A stretch of 34,244 nucleotides of DNA from Gemmatimonadota bacterium (GTDB lineage Bacteria > Gemmatimonadota > Gemmatimonadetes > Gemmatimonadales > Gemmatimonadaceae): assembly GCA_021324635.1 (NCBI GenBank), contig JAJPIS010000124.1:1-34244 (forward strand). The letters are read 5' to 3'. The notes under the pieces are model-generated. The model had not been told where the DNA came from, did no database searches, and saw only the letters and a program-made list of their open reading frames with translations. Both the position numbers and the translations under genes were made by a program. Below are positions 25,724 through 32,745 of this stretch, one piece after another; position 1 is the stretch's first letter; every line of letters begins with the position of its first letter.

Positions 25724-26455
25724 TCACGTGCGCGCCGGGTCACCCGTGAGCGCGAGAAAGACATCCTCGAGCCCCCGGCCGGCGAGCTCCGGGCGCTCGG
25801 CGATGATGCTCGCGATCGGGCCGTACGCGACGCGGCGTCCGCGGTGCAGGACGAGGATCTGCGTGCACAGCTCCTCGACCAGATGGAGCAGGTGGGAGCT
25901 GAGCACGACCGCCGCGCCGCCGCGCGCCCGGTGCGCGACCGTCGCTTTCATCTTCCGGATGCCGGCCGGATCCAAGCCGGTGAGCGGCTCGTCGAGGATC
26001 AGCGCCGACGGCGAGTGGAGGAGGCCGCACGCGATCGCCAGCTTCTGACGCATCCCGCGCGACAGCTCCGCGGGGAGCGCGTCGCGCTTGTCCAGCAGAT
26101 CGAGCTCGGCGAGCAACGGGCCGACCCGTGCCGCCGCATCCCCCACCTGGTAGAGTCGCGCGATGAAGCGGAGATGCTCGCTGACGGTCAGGTACTCGAA
26201 GAGCTGCGGCTCATCGGGGATGAAGGCCAGCGCGGCCTTGGCGCGCCGCGGGGCCGTGGCGAGGTCGGCCCCCGCGATGCGGATCGATCCCCGCGTCGGG
26301 ATGATGATGCCGGCCAGACTTCGCAGCGTCGTCGTCTTGCCGGCGCCGTTCGGTCCGACCAGTCCCATGACTTCGCCCGGCCCGACCCGGAACGACAGGT
26401 CGTCGACGGCGACCACATCACCATAGAGCTTCGTGAGCCCCGATACCTCGATCAC
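25724..26455 (-). CDS. ABC transporter ATP-binding protein
   Basis: A 243-residue ATPase energising the adjacent permease at the inner membrane. Visible motifs are Walker A GPNGAGKTT, the signature LSRGMRQKL (a variant of LSGGQ found in exporter/CcmA-like ATPases), Walker B ALILDEPLTGLDP and the switch His in SSHLLH. The subfamily is that of antibiotic and multidrug exporters with a CcmA-type ATPase. The GTG start at 26455 matches the family N-terminus (IEVSGLTKLYG). It comes first in the two-gene ABC unit and is divergent from the DoxX gene 140 bp away. The substrate is unknown. Confidence 0.95.
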   Translation of the reverse strand: MIEVSGLTKLYGDVVAVDDLSFRVGPGEVMGLVGPNGAGKTTTLRSLAGIIIPTRGSIRIAGADLATAPRRAKAALAFIPDEPQLFEYLTVSEHLRFIARLYQVGDAAARVGPLLAELDLLDKRDALPAELSRGMRQKLAIACGLLHSPSALILDEPLTGLDPAGIRKMKATVAHRARGGAAVVLSSHLLHLVEELCTQILVLHRGRRVAYGPIASIIAERPELAGRGLEDVFLALTGDPART

Positions 26456-26595
26456 GCGGACGAATCTAGAGCCCCGGACCGGCCACCCACCACCACCGCC
26501 CCCGTCTCTCGGCGCCGCGCCATATTACTGGCAATTCCCGGCATCGCGCTCCGGACGATGCCGCTGCTCGCTCTCACTCTGCAGATCCGACGTCC

Positions 26596-27027
26596 ATGTC
26601 CTCTCCATCGGCAGTCGTGGCCGACCCCAGCTCGCGCCTGGCAGCGACGCTGCTCTCGCTGCTCCGTGTGATCGTCGGATTCCTCTTCATCTGCCACGGC
26701 GCGTCGAAGCTGTTCGGCGTGCTCGGCGGGTCGATGGGCTCGGGGCGGATCGCCGCGACCGGCTCCCTGCTCTGGGTCTCGGGGATCATCGAGCTCGTTG
26801 GGGGGACGCTGCTGCTGCTCGGCCTTCTGACACGGATCGCCGGATTCATCATGTCGGGGGAGATGGCGGTCGCGTATTTCCTGCGTCATCTGCCGCGTGG
26901 TCCATGGCCGCTCACCAACCGAGGCGAGCTGGCGGTCGTCTACTGCTTCCTGCTGCTCTACCTCGCCGCCGCCGGGCCCGGCCCGGTCGCGCTGGACGCC
27001 TGGCGCGCGAAGCGGTCACGAAGGTGA
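26596..27027 (+). CDS. DoxX family membrane protein
   Basis: A 143-residue inner-membrane protein with four hydrophobic helices: TLLSLLRVIVGFLFICHGASKLFG, GSLLWVSGIIELVGGTLLLLGLLTRIAGFI, AVAYFLRH and AVVYCFLLLYLAAAG. The first helix pattern with HGASKLFG and the GIIELVGG block are typical of DoxX, a family linked to thiol and redox stress in some bacteria. It precedes a peroxiredoxin gene by 101 bp on the same strand, which fits an oxidative-stress role but does not prove it. The ATG has no clear ribosome site. Confidence 0.9.
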   Translation: MSSPSAVVADPSSRLAATLLSLLRVIVGFLFICHGASKLFGVLGGSMGSGRIAATGSLLWVSGIIELVGGTLLLLGLLTRIAGFIMSGEMAVAYFLRHLPRGPWPLTNRGELAVVYCFLLLYLAAAGPGPVALDAWRAKRSRR

Positions 27028-27128
27028 CGGGCCACCCCTCGGTGGCACGAATCGCGCGGATCGACCGCCGCCGTCGCTGACACCAGGGACGAGCGTGGGC
27101 GAGCGCCCCGCACACCGGAGGAGCATCC

Positions 27129-27794
27129 ATGGCCACGAAGAGATCGTCTCGCGCGAAGCGGGCGCGCCGCGCCACCGGCACGACCGGCCCCCTCCCGGCG
27201 GGTCGCCGAGCGCCCGACTTCACGCTCCACAGCACGCCGGACCAAACTGTCTCGCTCTCCGACTTCCGCGGTCGGCCGGTGATCCTCGCGTTCTATCCGG
27301 CCGACTGGAGTCCGGTCTGCGGCGATCAACTGGCGTTGTACAACGAGCTGCTGCCCGAATTTCAGCGGCATCGAGCGGAGCTGGTCGGCGTCTCCGTCGA
27401 CGGTGCGTGGTGCCACGCCGCGTTCGCCGCCGCGCGCCACTTGCACTTCCCGCTCCTCGCCGACTTCGAGCCCAAGGGAGCGGTGGCGCGCATGTACGGG
27501 GTGTACAACGCCGCGGAAGGGCTCGATGACCGGGCGCTCTTCGTCGTCGATGGGGAGGGGGTGATCCGCTGGAGCCATCTCTCGCCGATGGGCGTCAACC
27601 CCGGCGCGGACGGCATTCTCGCGGCCCTCGAATCGCTGGGGTCGCCCGGCGCGTCGCGGGAGACGTCGCGCGAGCCGGCGCGTGCCCGGGCGGGGTCGGC
27701 CGCCCACGGCCCGGCGGTCCCCGCGCCGTCGGCGAGCGTGCCGCGTGAGCCGCGCCGCCCGGACCATGGTGCATCGGGCGAGGAGGCCCGGTGA
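27129..27794 (+). CDS. Peroxiredoxin (AhpC/TSA type) with long disordered tail
   Basis: A thiol peroxidase reducing hydrogen or organic peroxides. The 221-residue protein has FYPADWSPVCGDQL with peroxidatic Cys64 and SVDGAWCHAAF with a second Cys95, the usual pattern of this group. The core ends near residue 170; about 50 further residues are Pro/Ala/Arg/Ser-rich and probably disordered. An Arg/Lys-rich leader of about 20 residues precedes the core and has no hydrophobic stretch, so the protein is likely cytoplasmic. GGAGGAG lies 5 nt before the ATG. The gene ends in GTGA shared with the DsbA-like gene, so the two are coupled; that partner may act on thiols in the same process. Confidence 0.93.
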   Translation: MATKRSSRAKRARRATGTTGPLPAGRRAPDFTLHSTPDQTVSLSDFRGRPVILAFYPADWSPVCGDQLALYNELLPEFQRHRAELVGVSVDGAWCHAAFAAARHLHFPLLADFEPKGAVARMYGVYNAAEGLDDRALFVVDGEGVIRWSHLSPMGVNPGADGILAALESLGSPGASRETSREPARARAGSAAHGPAVPAPSASVPREPRRPDHGASGEEAR

Positions 27795-28321
27795 GCCCGC
27801 TCACCCCCGCGGTCTCCGACCGCGACCACGCCAGCGGCCCGGCTGACGCCCCGATCACGCTCGTCGAGTATGGCGACTACGAGTGTCCCTACTGCGGCGC
27901 TGCCCAGCCGGTCGTCCAGGCGTTGGAGCGCCACTTCGGGGACCGCATGCGCTTCGTGTTCCGGCACTTCCCGCTCACGCAGATCCACCCGCACGCCGAG
28001 CGTGCTGCCGAGGCCGCCGAAGCGGCGGGCGCGGCGGGGAAGTTCTGGCCGATGCATGAGACGATCTTCGCCCACCAGCGTGCGCTGCGCGACGACGATC
28101 TCCGCCGCTACGCCACCGACGCCGGCGTTCCCGGCGCCGTCATCGTCGATGCCCTCGCGAACCACACCTTCGAGCCGCGGGTGCGCGAGGATTTCATGAG
28201 CGGTGTCCGGAGCGGTGTGAACGGCACTCCGAGCTTCTTCATCAACGATGAGAAGTACGAGGGCCCGTACGAGTACGACGCCCTCCGCGACGCGATCGAC
28301 GAGGTGCTGGTCGGCGGTTGA
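27791..28321 (+). CDS. DsbA family thiol oxidoreductase-like protein
   Basis: A 176-residue thioredoxin-fold protein with active site CPYC (Cys32-Cys35) in EYGDYECPYC and a cis-Pro region GTPSFFIND. It matches the Thioredoxin_4/DsbA-like group. No signal peptide is visible after the GTG start, so it is probably cytoplasmic, unlike classical periplasmic DsbA. The GTG overlaps the peroxiredoxin stop (GTGA). A thiol-disulfide function alongside the peroxiredoxin is likely but not shown. The TGA at 28319-28321 is followed at once by a perfect GC hairpin. Confidence 0.92.
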   Translation: MSPLTPAVSDRDHASGPADAPITLVEYGDYECPYCGAAQPVVQALERHFGDRMRFVFRHFPLTQIHPHAERAAEAAEAAGAAGKFWPMHETIFAHQRALRDDDLRRYATDAGVPGAVIVDALANHTFEPRVREDFMSGVRSGVNGTPSFFINDEKYEGPYEYDALRDAIDEVLVGG

Positions 28322-28322
28322 C

Positions 28323-28342
28323 GGGCGGCCGCCAGGCCGCCC
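28323..28342 (+). terminator. GC hairpin directly after the DsbA-like stop
   Basis: GGGCGGCC and its exact complement flank GCCA, an 8-bp stem starting 2 nt after the stop codon. There is no U-tract. It could stabilise the mRNA end or act with Rho. It joins the repeat-rich spacer. Confidence 0.4.
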
Positions 28343-28351
28343 CGCGGCGGG

Positions 28352-28623
28352 GCGCCATTCATGCCGCCCGCGATTCGCATCCCACACCGATGCCGGGGCG
28401 GCGTTTCGCGTGATCCCACGTCCCGCGGCCCCCCGTAGGGGCGGCGTTCATGCCGCCCGCGACTCGCATCCCGCACCAATGCCGGGGCGGCGTTCATGCC
28501 GCCCGCGACCCGCATCCCGCGCCAATGCCGGGGCGGCATTCATGCCGCCCGCGATTCGCATCCCACACCGATGCCGGGCGGCATTCATGCCGCCCGCGAC
28601 GCGCATCCCGCGCGGATGCCTGA
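28352..28623. repeat. 46-bp tandem array of GGCGGCAT/ATGCCGCC elements in a 355-bp gene-free spacer
   Basis: Copies begin near 28352, 28398, 28441, 28487, 28533 and 28578, so the period is 43-46 bp. A typical copy has a palindromic head GGCGGCATTCATGCCGCC and a spacer of the form CGCGAYTCGCATCCCRCACCRATGCCGGG. The second copy is degraded in its middle. The head matches the isolated palindrome at 778-809. No credible gene lies between 28322 and 28676; the short ORFs here translate only the repeats. Confidence 0.9.
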
Positions 28624-28676
28624 CCCGGCATTCCGCGCGCGTGGGTGCGTGGATGCCCGCCGGGGGCGACCGGGGG

Positions 28677-29168
28677 TTACGTGAGGAGCGCCCGATGCCA
28701 GGTGCGGCCGACCACCGTCTCGAATCGGTCGCGCCATTCGCCGGCGGTGGCCACCGTCGCGTCGAACACCGGCGTCTCATCGGTGATCGCGCCGGCCGTC
28801 GCCAGGGCCGAGAATTCCTCGCGCGACACGCTGCGAATCGCGCCGGCCGGCTCGCGAAACTGCACCCGCCCGCCGGCCACGAGGGTCGTGCCCAGGATCG
28901 GTTCGAGTGCCCGCAGGGCCCGGAAGAGGCCGTCGATCGAGCAACCCGATGCGTAGGCGTCCGTCTGATCGACGCCGATCACCAGGAACCGGTCGTCGCG
29001 CCAGGTGCGGCCACAGGTGAGCGGATGGCCGTGCGCCTGCCAGCCGCGAAGGTACTCGTCGACCGCCTCGAGGAGGCGGTCGGCCCGGGCACCCGTGATC
29101 GGCTGCTCGCTCGCGAACACCCAGACGCGGGCGGAGGGGGGGAGGGAGTCAAACGAGACGAGAGGCAT
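28677..29168 (-). CDS. Conserved GCSID-motif protein of unknown function
   Basis: A 163-residue cytoplasmic protein with no signal peptide. It resembles a family found in Bacteroidota and neighbours that databases often label ABC transporter ATPase without evidence: an N-terminal LPPSARVWVFAS block, a middle WQAHGHPL and a DAYASGCSIDGLFRALRALE motif. There is no Walker motif, so the ATPase label is not supported. The ATG at 29168 matches the family N-terminus; it overlaps the upstream TIGR01777 epimerase gene by 20 bp, which suggests coupled translation. The function is unknown. Confidence 0.78.
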   Translation of the reverse strand: MPLVSFDSLPPSARVWVFASEQPITGARADRLLEAVDEYLRGWQAHGHPLTCGRTWRDDRFLVIGVDQTDAYASGCSIDGLFRALRALEPILGTTLVAGGRVQFREPAGAIRSVSREEFSALATAGAITDETPVFDATVATAGEWRDRFETVVGRTWHRALLT

Positions 29169-30084
29169 GAGAGGAAAGTAGCTCGTGTCGGAGGGCCGAC
29201 TCCAGCGTCGGATGACCGAAGACGAAGCCGGCCGCGAGGAGCCGGCGCGGGACAGCGCGCTGGCTGGTGAGGAGGCCGGCGTCGGCCAGCTCGCCGTACA
29301 GCAACCGGACGACGAACGGCGGGATGGTGGCGACCGCAGGTCGGTGGAGCACCTGGCCAAGTGTGCGTGCGAACTCGGCGTTCGTCACCGGGTTGGGGGA
29401 CGTGACATTGACCGGTCCGCTCAGGGCCGGCGTGCGGAGGATGAACTCGAGCGCCTCGACCAGGTCGTCACGGGCGATCCAGCTCATCCACTGGGTGCCG
29501 CGCCCGATCTTTCCCCCGGCCCCCAGCTCGAACGGCGGGAGCATCTTGGCGAGCGCCCCGCCGCCGCGGGCCAGCGCGAGCCCGAGGCGCGGGTGAACGA
29601 CGCGGATCCCGGCGTCCCGCGCCGGAGCAGCCGCCGCCTCCCAGGCTCGACCGACATCGGCCAGATACCCATCGCCCAGCGTGCTTGCCTCGTCCAGCTC
29701 GGTGTCCCCTCGATCGCCGTAGATCCCGACCGCCGACGCCGAGAGGAGGACACTCGGCCTCGGACGCAGGGACGCCAGCGTGCGAGCCAGCAGCGCGGTG
29801 CTGTCGACGCGGCTCGTCCTGATGGTGCGCTTGTACTCCGGTGTCCATCGCGTGTCGATCGGCGCGCCCGCGAGATGGATCACGGCATCGACGCCGGCGA
29901 GGGCGGCCGGATCGAGCAGCCCACGTGCCGGATCCCACTGCGCGGTCCCGGCACCGGTCCCGGCGGTGCGCGTGACCCGGATGACCTGCCACCCGGCTGC
30001 CCCGAGCGCCGGGACGAGAGCGGCGCCCAGGAACCCCGACGAGCCGGTGACGGCGATGCGCGGCTGCGATGGCGTCGAGGTCAT
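29149..30084 (-). CDS. TIGR01777 family NAD-dependent epimerase/dehydratase
   Basis: A 311-residue Rossmann-fold SDR protein. The N-terminal motif is TGSSGFLGAAL, a nucleotide-binding GxxGxxG; HLAGAPI, SASAVGIYG, the G-DGYLADVGRAWE block and the VTSPNPVTNAEFARTLGQVLHRP block are typical of the YfcH/SulA-like TIGR01777 group. The true substrate is unknown in this family. ATG 30084 is chosen as it begins just before the Rossmann motif; an upstream start would add about 19 residues. The UdgX-type gene begins on the other strand only 13-55 bp away, so both starts need care. It is co-directional and overlaps the GCSID gene. Confidence 0.92.
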   Translation of the reverse strand: MTSTPSQPRIAVTGSSGFLGAALVPALGAAGWQVIRVTRTAGTGAGTAQWDPARGLLDPAALAGVDAVIHLAGAPIDTRWTPEYKRTIRTSRVDSTALLARTLASLRPRPSVLLSASAVGIYGDRGDTELDEASTLGDGYLADVGRAWEAAAAPARDAGIRVVHPRLGLALARGGGALAKMLPPFELGAGGKIGRGTQWMSWIARDDLVEALEFILRTPALSGPVNVTSPNPVTNAEFARTLGQVLHRPAVATIPPFVVRLLYGELADAGLLTSQRAVPRRLLAAGFVFGHPTLESALRHELLSSHASRLV

Positions 30085-30097
30085 CGGTGATGGATCG

Positions 30098-30916
30098 ATG
30101 GCGCCGATCGGCACATCCCTTGCCGCGCTCCGTGGCGACATGGCCGCGCGCCGGGAGGGCTCCGCATCGGGGGCGAAGCGCCCCGCGCGCGCGACGCGCG
30201 CTGACGGGGGCGCGGCGGCCGAGTGGATCCCCGCGGGCGCATCACTCGCCGCGCTTGGCGCCGCGGCGATGGGGTGCCGGGCATGCCATCTCTGGACGCT
30301 GGGGACGCAGACGGTGTTCGGGGAAGGGCCGGCTCGCGCACGCGTGATGATGGTCGGGGAGCAACCCGGAGACCAGGAGGACAGGGAAGGAGCGCCTTTC
30401 GTCGGGCCGTCCGGCGCGCTGCTCGCCGAGGGGCTGGCGGCCGCCGGACTCGATCGGGCGTCGATCTACGTCACGAACGTCGTGAAGCACTTCAAGTGGG
30501 AGCGCGTCGGGCGCAGCCCACGGCGGATTCACAAGAAGCCCAACGCGGCCGAGATCCGCGCCTGCCGGCCCTGGCTCGACGCCGAGATCGACCGCGTTCG
30601 CCCGTCGATGATCGTCTGCCTGGGCGCCACGGCCGCGCAGGCACTGCTCGGCCGGTCGTTCCGGGTCACCGGACAACGGGGGATACCACTCCCATCGCCG
30701 ATCCCAGCCGCGCGGGCCGTCATGGCGACCGTCCACCCGTCGGCCGTCCTCCGCGCACCCGACGCCGCCACCCGCGAGCGCGCGCGAGCGGAATTCTTCG
30801 CCGACCTCCACGCCGTCGCCGATCACCTGCGCACGGCGGATGGAGAATCGGGTGGCGTCAGGGCCCCGGGGCCGGCGCCAACTGCCCCGCCGCGGCCTGC
30901 GCCGCGTAGCGCTTGA
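30098..30916 (+). CDS. UdgX-type uracil-DNA glycosylase (family 4 fold, Fe-S)
   Basis: A 272-residue protein of the family 4 uracil-DNA glycosylase fold. The motif GEQPGDQEDREGAPFVGPSG (from residue 87), the Fe-S cysteines Cys60, Cys63, Cys156 and Cys174, and the late motif HPSAVLR (His213) are visible. Between motifs lies RRIHKKP (142-148). The RRIH loop with its His (here His145) is the hallmark of UdgX, which in Mycobacterium smegmatis binds uracil-DNA covalently rather than releasing it. The start is uncertain: ATG 30098 or ATG 30140 both precede the core (family N-terminus near residue 50), and the extra leader is Ala/Arg/Gly-rich. The 3' end overlaps sufE tail to tail by 59 bp. Classical family 4 glycosylase activity remains possible until tested. 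Confidence 0.85.
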   Translation: MAPIGTSLAALRGDMAARREGSASGAKRPARATRADGGAAAEWIPAGASLAALGAAAMGCRACHLWTLGTQTVFGEGPARARVMMVGEQPGDQEDREGAPFVGPSGALLAEGLAAAGLDRASIYVTNVVKHFKWERVGRSPRRIHKKPNAAEIRACRPWLDAEIDRVRPSMIVCLGATAAQALLGRSFRVTGQRGIPLPSPIPAARAVMATVHPSAVLRAPDAATRERARAEFFADLHAVADHLRTADGESGGVRAPGPAPTAPPRPAPRSA

Positions 30917-31343
30917 TGCGCATCAGCATGGCATTGAGCCCGACCTCGCGGGCGCCGAGCCCGATACTCTCCATCATCTGACGCGTGAAGTCCGGCGGGA
31001 TGGCGAGCGCCGTCGACGGCGGATGGTCGTTCACCGCCGACAGCAGGATCGCGAGGAACGCCGCCACCGTCGGCGACCGGCGGGCATCGACGTCGGCGTA
31101 GAAGTGGATCGCGCCGTCGGCTCGCTGCTCGGGATATAGCTCGACCGGCGTCTGGCACTCCGGGACCACATAGGCGGCACGGTCGAGCGCCCGGAACCGC
31201 TCCGGCACCGGCTCCAGCTTCTTGGAGTACTGCACCAGCGCCTGCATCTTTTCCTCGCGTGAGAGCGCGCGGAAATAGCTCAACACGCGAGCCACCGATG
31301 GCGGCACCGGCGCCACCGGCGGCGCGGACAGATCGTCGGCCAT
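30858..31343 (-). CDS. sufE: SufE-like sulfur acceptor protein
   Basis: A 161-residue SufE: it accepts persulfide sulfur from the cysteine desulfurase SufS and passes it to the SufBCD scaffold in Fe-S cluster assembly. The conserved acceptor Cys63 lies in VPECQTPVEL, and the rest follows SufE (FRALSREEKMQALVQYSKKL, then HFYADVDARRSPTVAAFLAILLSAVN, then IGLGAREVGLNAMLMRIK). No SufS or SufBCD gene is in the window. ATG 31343 matches the family N-terminus; the frame stays open through the 9-bp repeat upstream, giving a spurious RVG-repeat leader. It overlaps the UdgX-type gene by 59 bp. Confidence 0.92.
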   Translation of the reverse strand: MADDLSAPPVAPVPPSVARVLSYFRALSREEKMQALVQYSKKLEPVPERFRALDRAAYVVPECQTPVELYPEQRADGAIHFYADVDARRSPTVAAFLAILLSAVNDHPPSTALAIPPDFTRQMMESIGLGAREVGLNAMLMRIKRYAAQAAAGQLAPAPGP

Positions 31344-31371
31344 ACCGGAATATCGCCGGCCCCGCCGGCCA

Positions 31372-31443
31372 GGACCAATGCGACCGACGCGACCGACGCG
31401 ACCGACGCGACCGACGCGACGAACGCGAGTGACGTGACCGATG
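31372..31443 (+). repeat. 9-bp tandem array ending in the start codon of the glycosyltransferase
   Basis: Eight 9-bp units, four of them identical (CGACCGACG at 31381-31416), flanked by degenerate copies on each side. The last degenerate unit, TGACCGATG, contains both a TGA and the ATG of the glycosyltransferase gene. Confidence 0.85.
31378..31437 (+). CDS. Possible 19-residue leader peptide upstream of the glycosyltransferase
   Basis: ATG at 31378 opens a frame encoding Met-(Arg-Pro-Thr)4-Arg-Arg-Thr-Arg-Val-Thr, ending at TGA 31435-31437. CCG and the glycosyltransferase ATG follow directly, in the same frame. A short AGGA lies a few nt before the ATG. This could be a coupling or attenuating leader, or only a by-product of repeat expansion; its Arg/Pro-rich content would slow ribosomes. 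Confidence 0.3.
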   Translation: MRPTRPTRPTRPTRRTRVT

Positions 31444-32745
31444 CGGGTCACGATCCTCGCTGTCGGGTCACGGGGTGACGTTCAGCCATACATCGCGCTC
31501 GGGCTGGGGCTCACACGCGCAGGACATGATGTCACGGTCGCGACGCACGACACGTTTCGCGACTGGGTTCGCGAGCGGGGACTCGGATACCGCCCGATCG
31601 CCGGCGATCCGCGCGCGATCCTGTCGTCCGCCGATCGATGGCTCGCCTCCGGCCGCGTCCGGCACCTGGTCCCCGCGGCCCGCACGTTCGTGCGGATGCT
31701 CCGCCCGCTCCTGCCGGCGCTCCTCGCCGACTACTGGCGCGCCGCCCAGGGGGCCGACGTGCTGGTCTACTCGGCGGTCGCGGCGCCAGCCTGGAGCGTC
31801 GCCGAACGGCTCGACATCCCGGGGATCGCCGCCTTCCTCCAGCCGCTCCACCGCACGCGACTCTTCCCCGCCATCGGCGTGCCCGGGGCGGTCCGCCTGG
31901 GCGGCGACTTCAACGAGTGGACCCATGCCGCGGCGGCGCAGCTCGCGTGGCAGCCCCACCGGCGCCAGATCAACGCCTGGCGGCGCGGCGCCCTGGGACT
32001 TCCTCCCGCGCCCTGGACGGGGCCCTTCGGCCGTCCCCACGGCGACCGCGCGGCGATCCCGACACTCTACGGCTACAGTTCCGTCGTCGTGCCCCGCCCG
32101 CCGGACTGGGGGCCCGACGTGCACGTGACCGGCTACTGGGTGCTCGCGCCCGCGTCGGATTGGCGCCCGACGCCCGCGCTCGAGGCGTTTCTCGCCGCCG
32201 GGCCCCCGCCGGTGTACGTCGGCTTCGGGAGCATGACGCCGCGCGACGCCGCCCCACTCACCGCCTTGGCCGTCGGCGCCCTCGCCCGCGCAGGCCGGCG
32301 CGGCGTGCTGCTCGCCGGCTGGGGCGAGCTCGGCGCCGGTCCCCTGCCGCCCACGGTGATTGCGGTGCGTGATGTCCCGCACGAGTGGCTCTTCCCGCGC
32401 GTGGCCGCGGTCGTCCACCACGGCGGCGCGGGCACGACCGGGGCCGCGCTCCGTGCCGGCGTCCCCTCGGTGGTCGTTCCGCTCGGCTTCGATCAGCCGT
32501 ACTGGGCCGGTCGCGTGGCAGCCCTCGGCGCGGGACCTCGTCCCATCGCGCGGCGCCGGGTGACCGCCGAGCGCCTGGCAGCCGCGATCACGGAGGCGAC
32601 CGAGGACCCCGGGATCCGCCGGCGAGCCGCCGCCATCGGCTCGGCACTGCGCGCCGAGCATGGGGTAGCCGTCGCCGTGGCGGCGATCGAGCGCTACGCC
32701 GGCGCCGGCGAGCGGGGAACGCTCCGCGCGCCAGGCGGGTCGTAG
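31441..32745 (+). CDS. GT1 family glycosyltransferase (UGT/MGT type)
   Basis: A 434-residue GT-B fold enzyme moving a sugar from a nucleotide sugar to a lipid, sterol-like or natural-product acceptor. The N-terminal MRVTILAVGSRGDVQPYIALGLGL block is typical of sterol 3-beta-glucosyltransferase-like and rhamnosyltransferase-like GT1 proteins. The donor-binding C-terminal part shows VYVGFGSM, HEWLFPRVAAVVHHGGAGTT (His326-His327, Gly, Thr332-Thr333) and VPLGFDQPYWAGRV. The acceptor cannot be deduced. The ATG directly follows the 9-bp array. Its 3' end overlaps the mscS-like gene by 52 bp in a convergent arrangement. Confidence 0.9.
   Translation: MRVTILAVGSRGDVQPYIALGLGLTRAGHDVTVATHDTFRDWVRERGLGYRPIAGDPRAILSSADRWLASGRVRHLVPAARTFVRMLRPLLPALLADYWRAAQGADVLVYSAVAAPAWSVAERLDIPGIAAFLQPLHRTRLFPAIGVPGAVRLGGDFNEWTHAAAAQLAWQPHRRQINAWRRGALGLPPAPWTGPFGRPHGDRAAIPTLYGYSSVVVPRPPDWGPDVHVTGYWVLAPASDWRPTPALEAFLAAGPPPVYVGFGSMTPRDAAPLTALAVGALARAGRRGVLLAGWGELGAGPLPPTVIAVRDVPHEWLFPRVAAVVHHGGAGTTGAALRAGVPSVVVPLGFDQPYWAGRVAALGAGPRPIARRRVTAERLAAAITEATEDPGIRRRAAAIGSALRAEHGVAVAVAAIERYAGAGERGTLRAPGGS

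Noticed and set aside
26523-26528. TAATAT on the minus strand (ATATTA on plus) as a shared divergent promoter of the ABC ATPase and DoxX genes
   Set aside because: It is an AT-rich spot at a reasonable place, but no -35 partner is seen on either strand, so I do not claim it.
28321-28640. 46-bp array as a CRISPR array
   Set aside because: The whole unit, including the spacer part, repeats with few changes, so there are no unique spacers, and no cas genes are nearby.
28677-29360. Longer version of the GCSID protein starting at 29360
   Set aside because: The added N-terminal part is Ser/Arg-rich shadow of the overlapping epimerase gene; the family N-terminus begins at ATG 29168.
31344-31451. 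SufE start at 31451 with an Arg-Val-Gly repeat leader
   Set aside because: It translates only the 9-bp array antisense and overlaps the glycosyltransferase start; ATG 31343 fits the family length.
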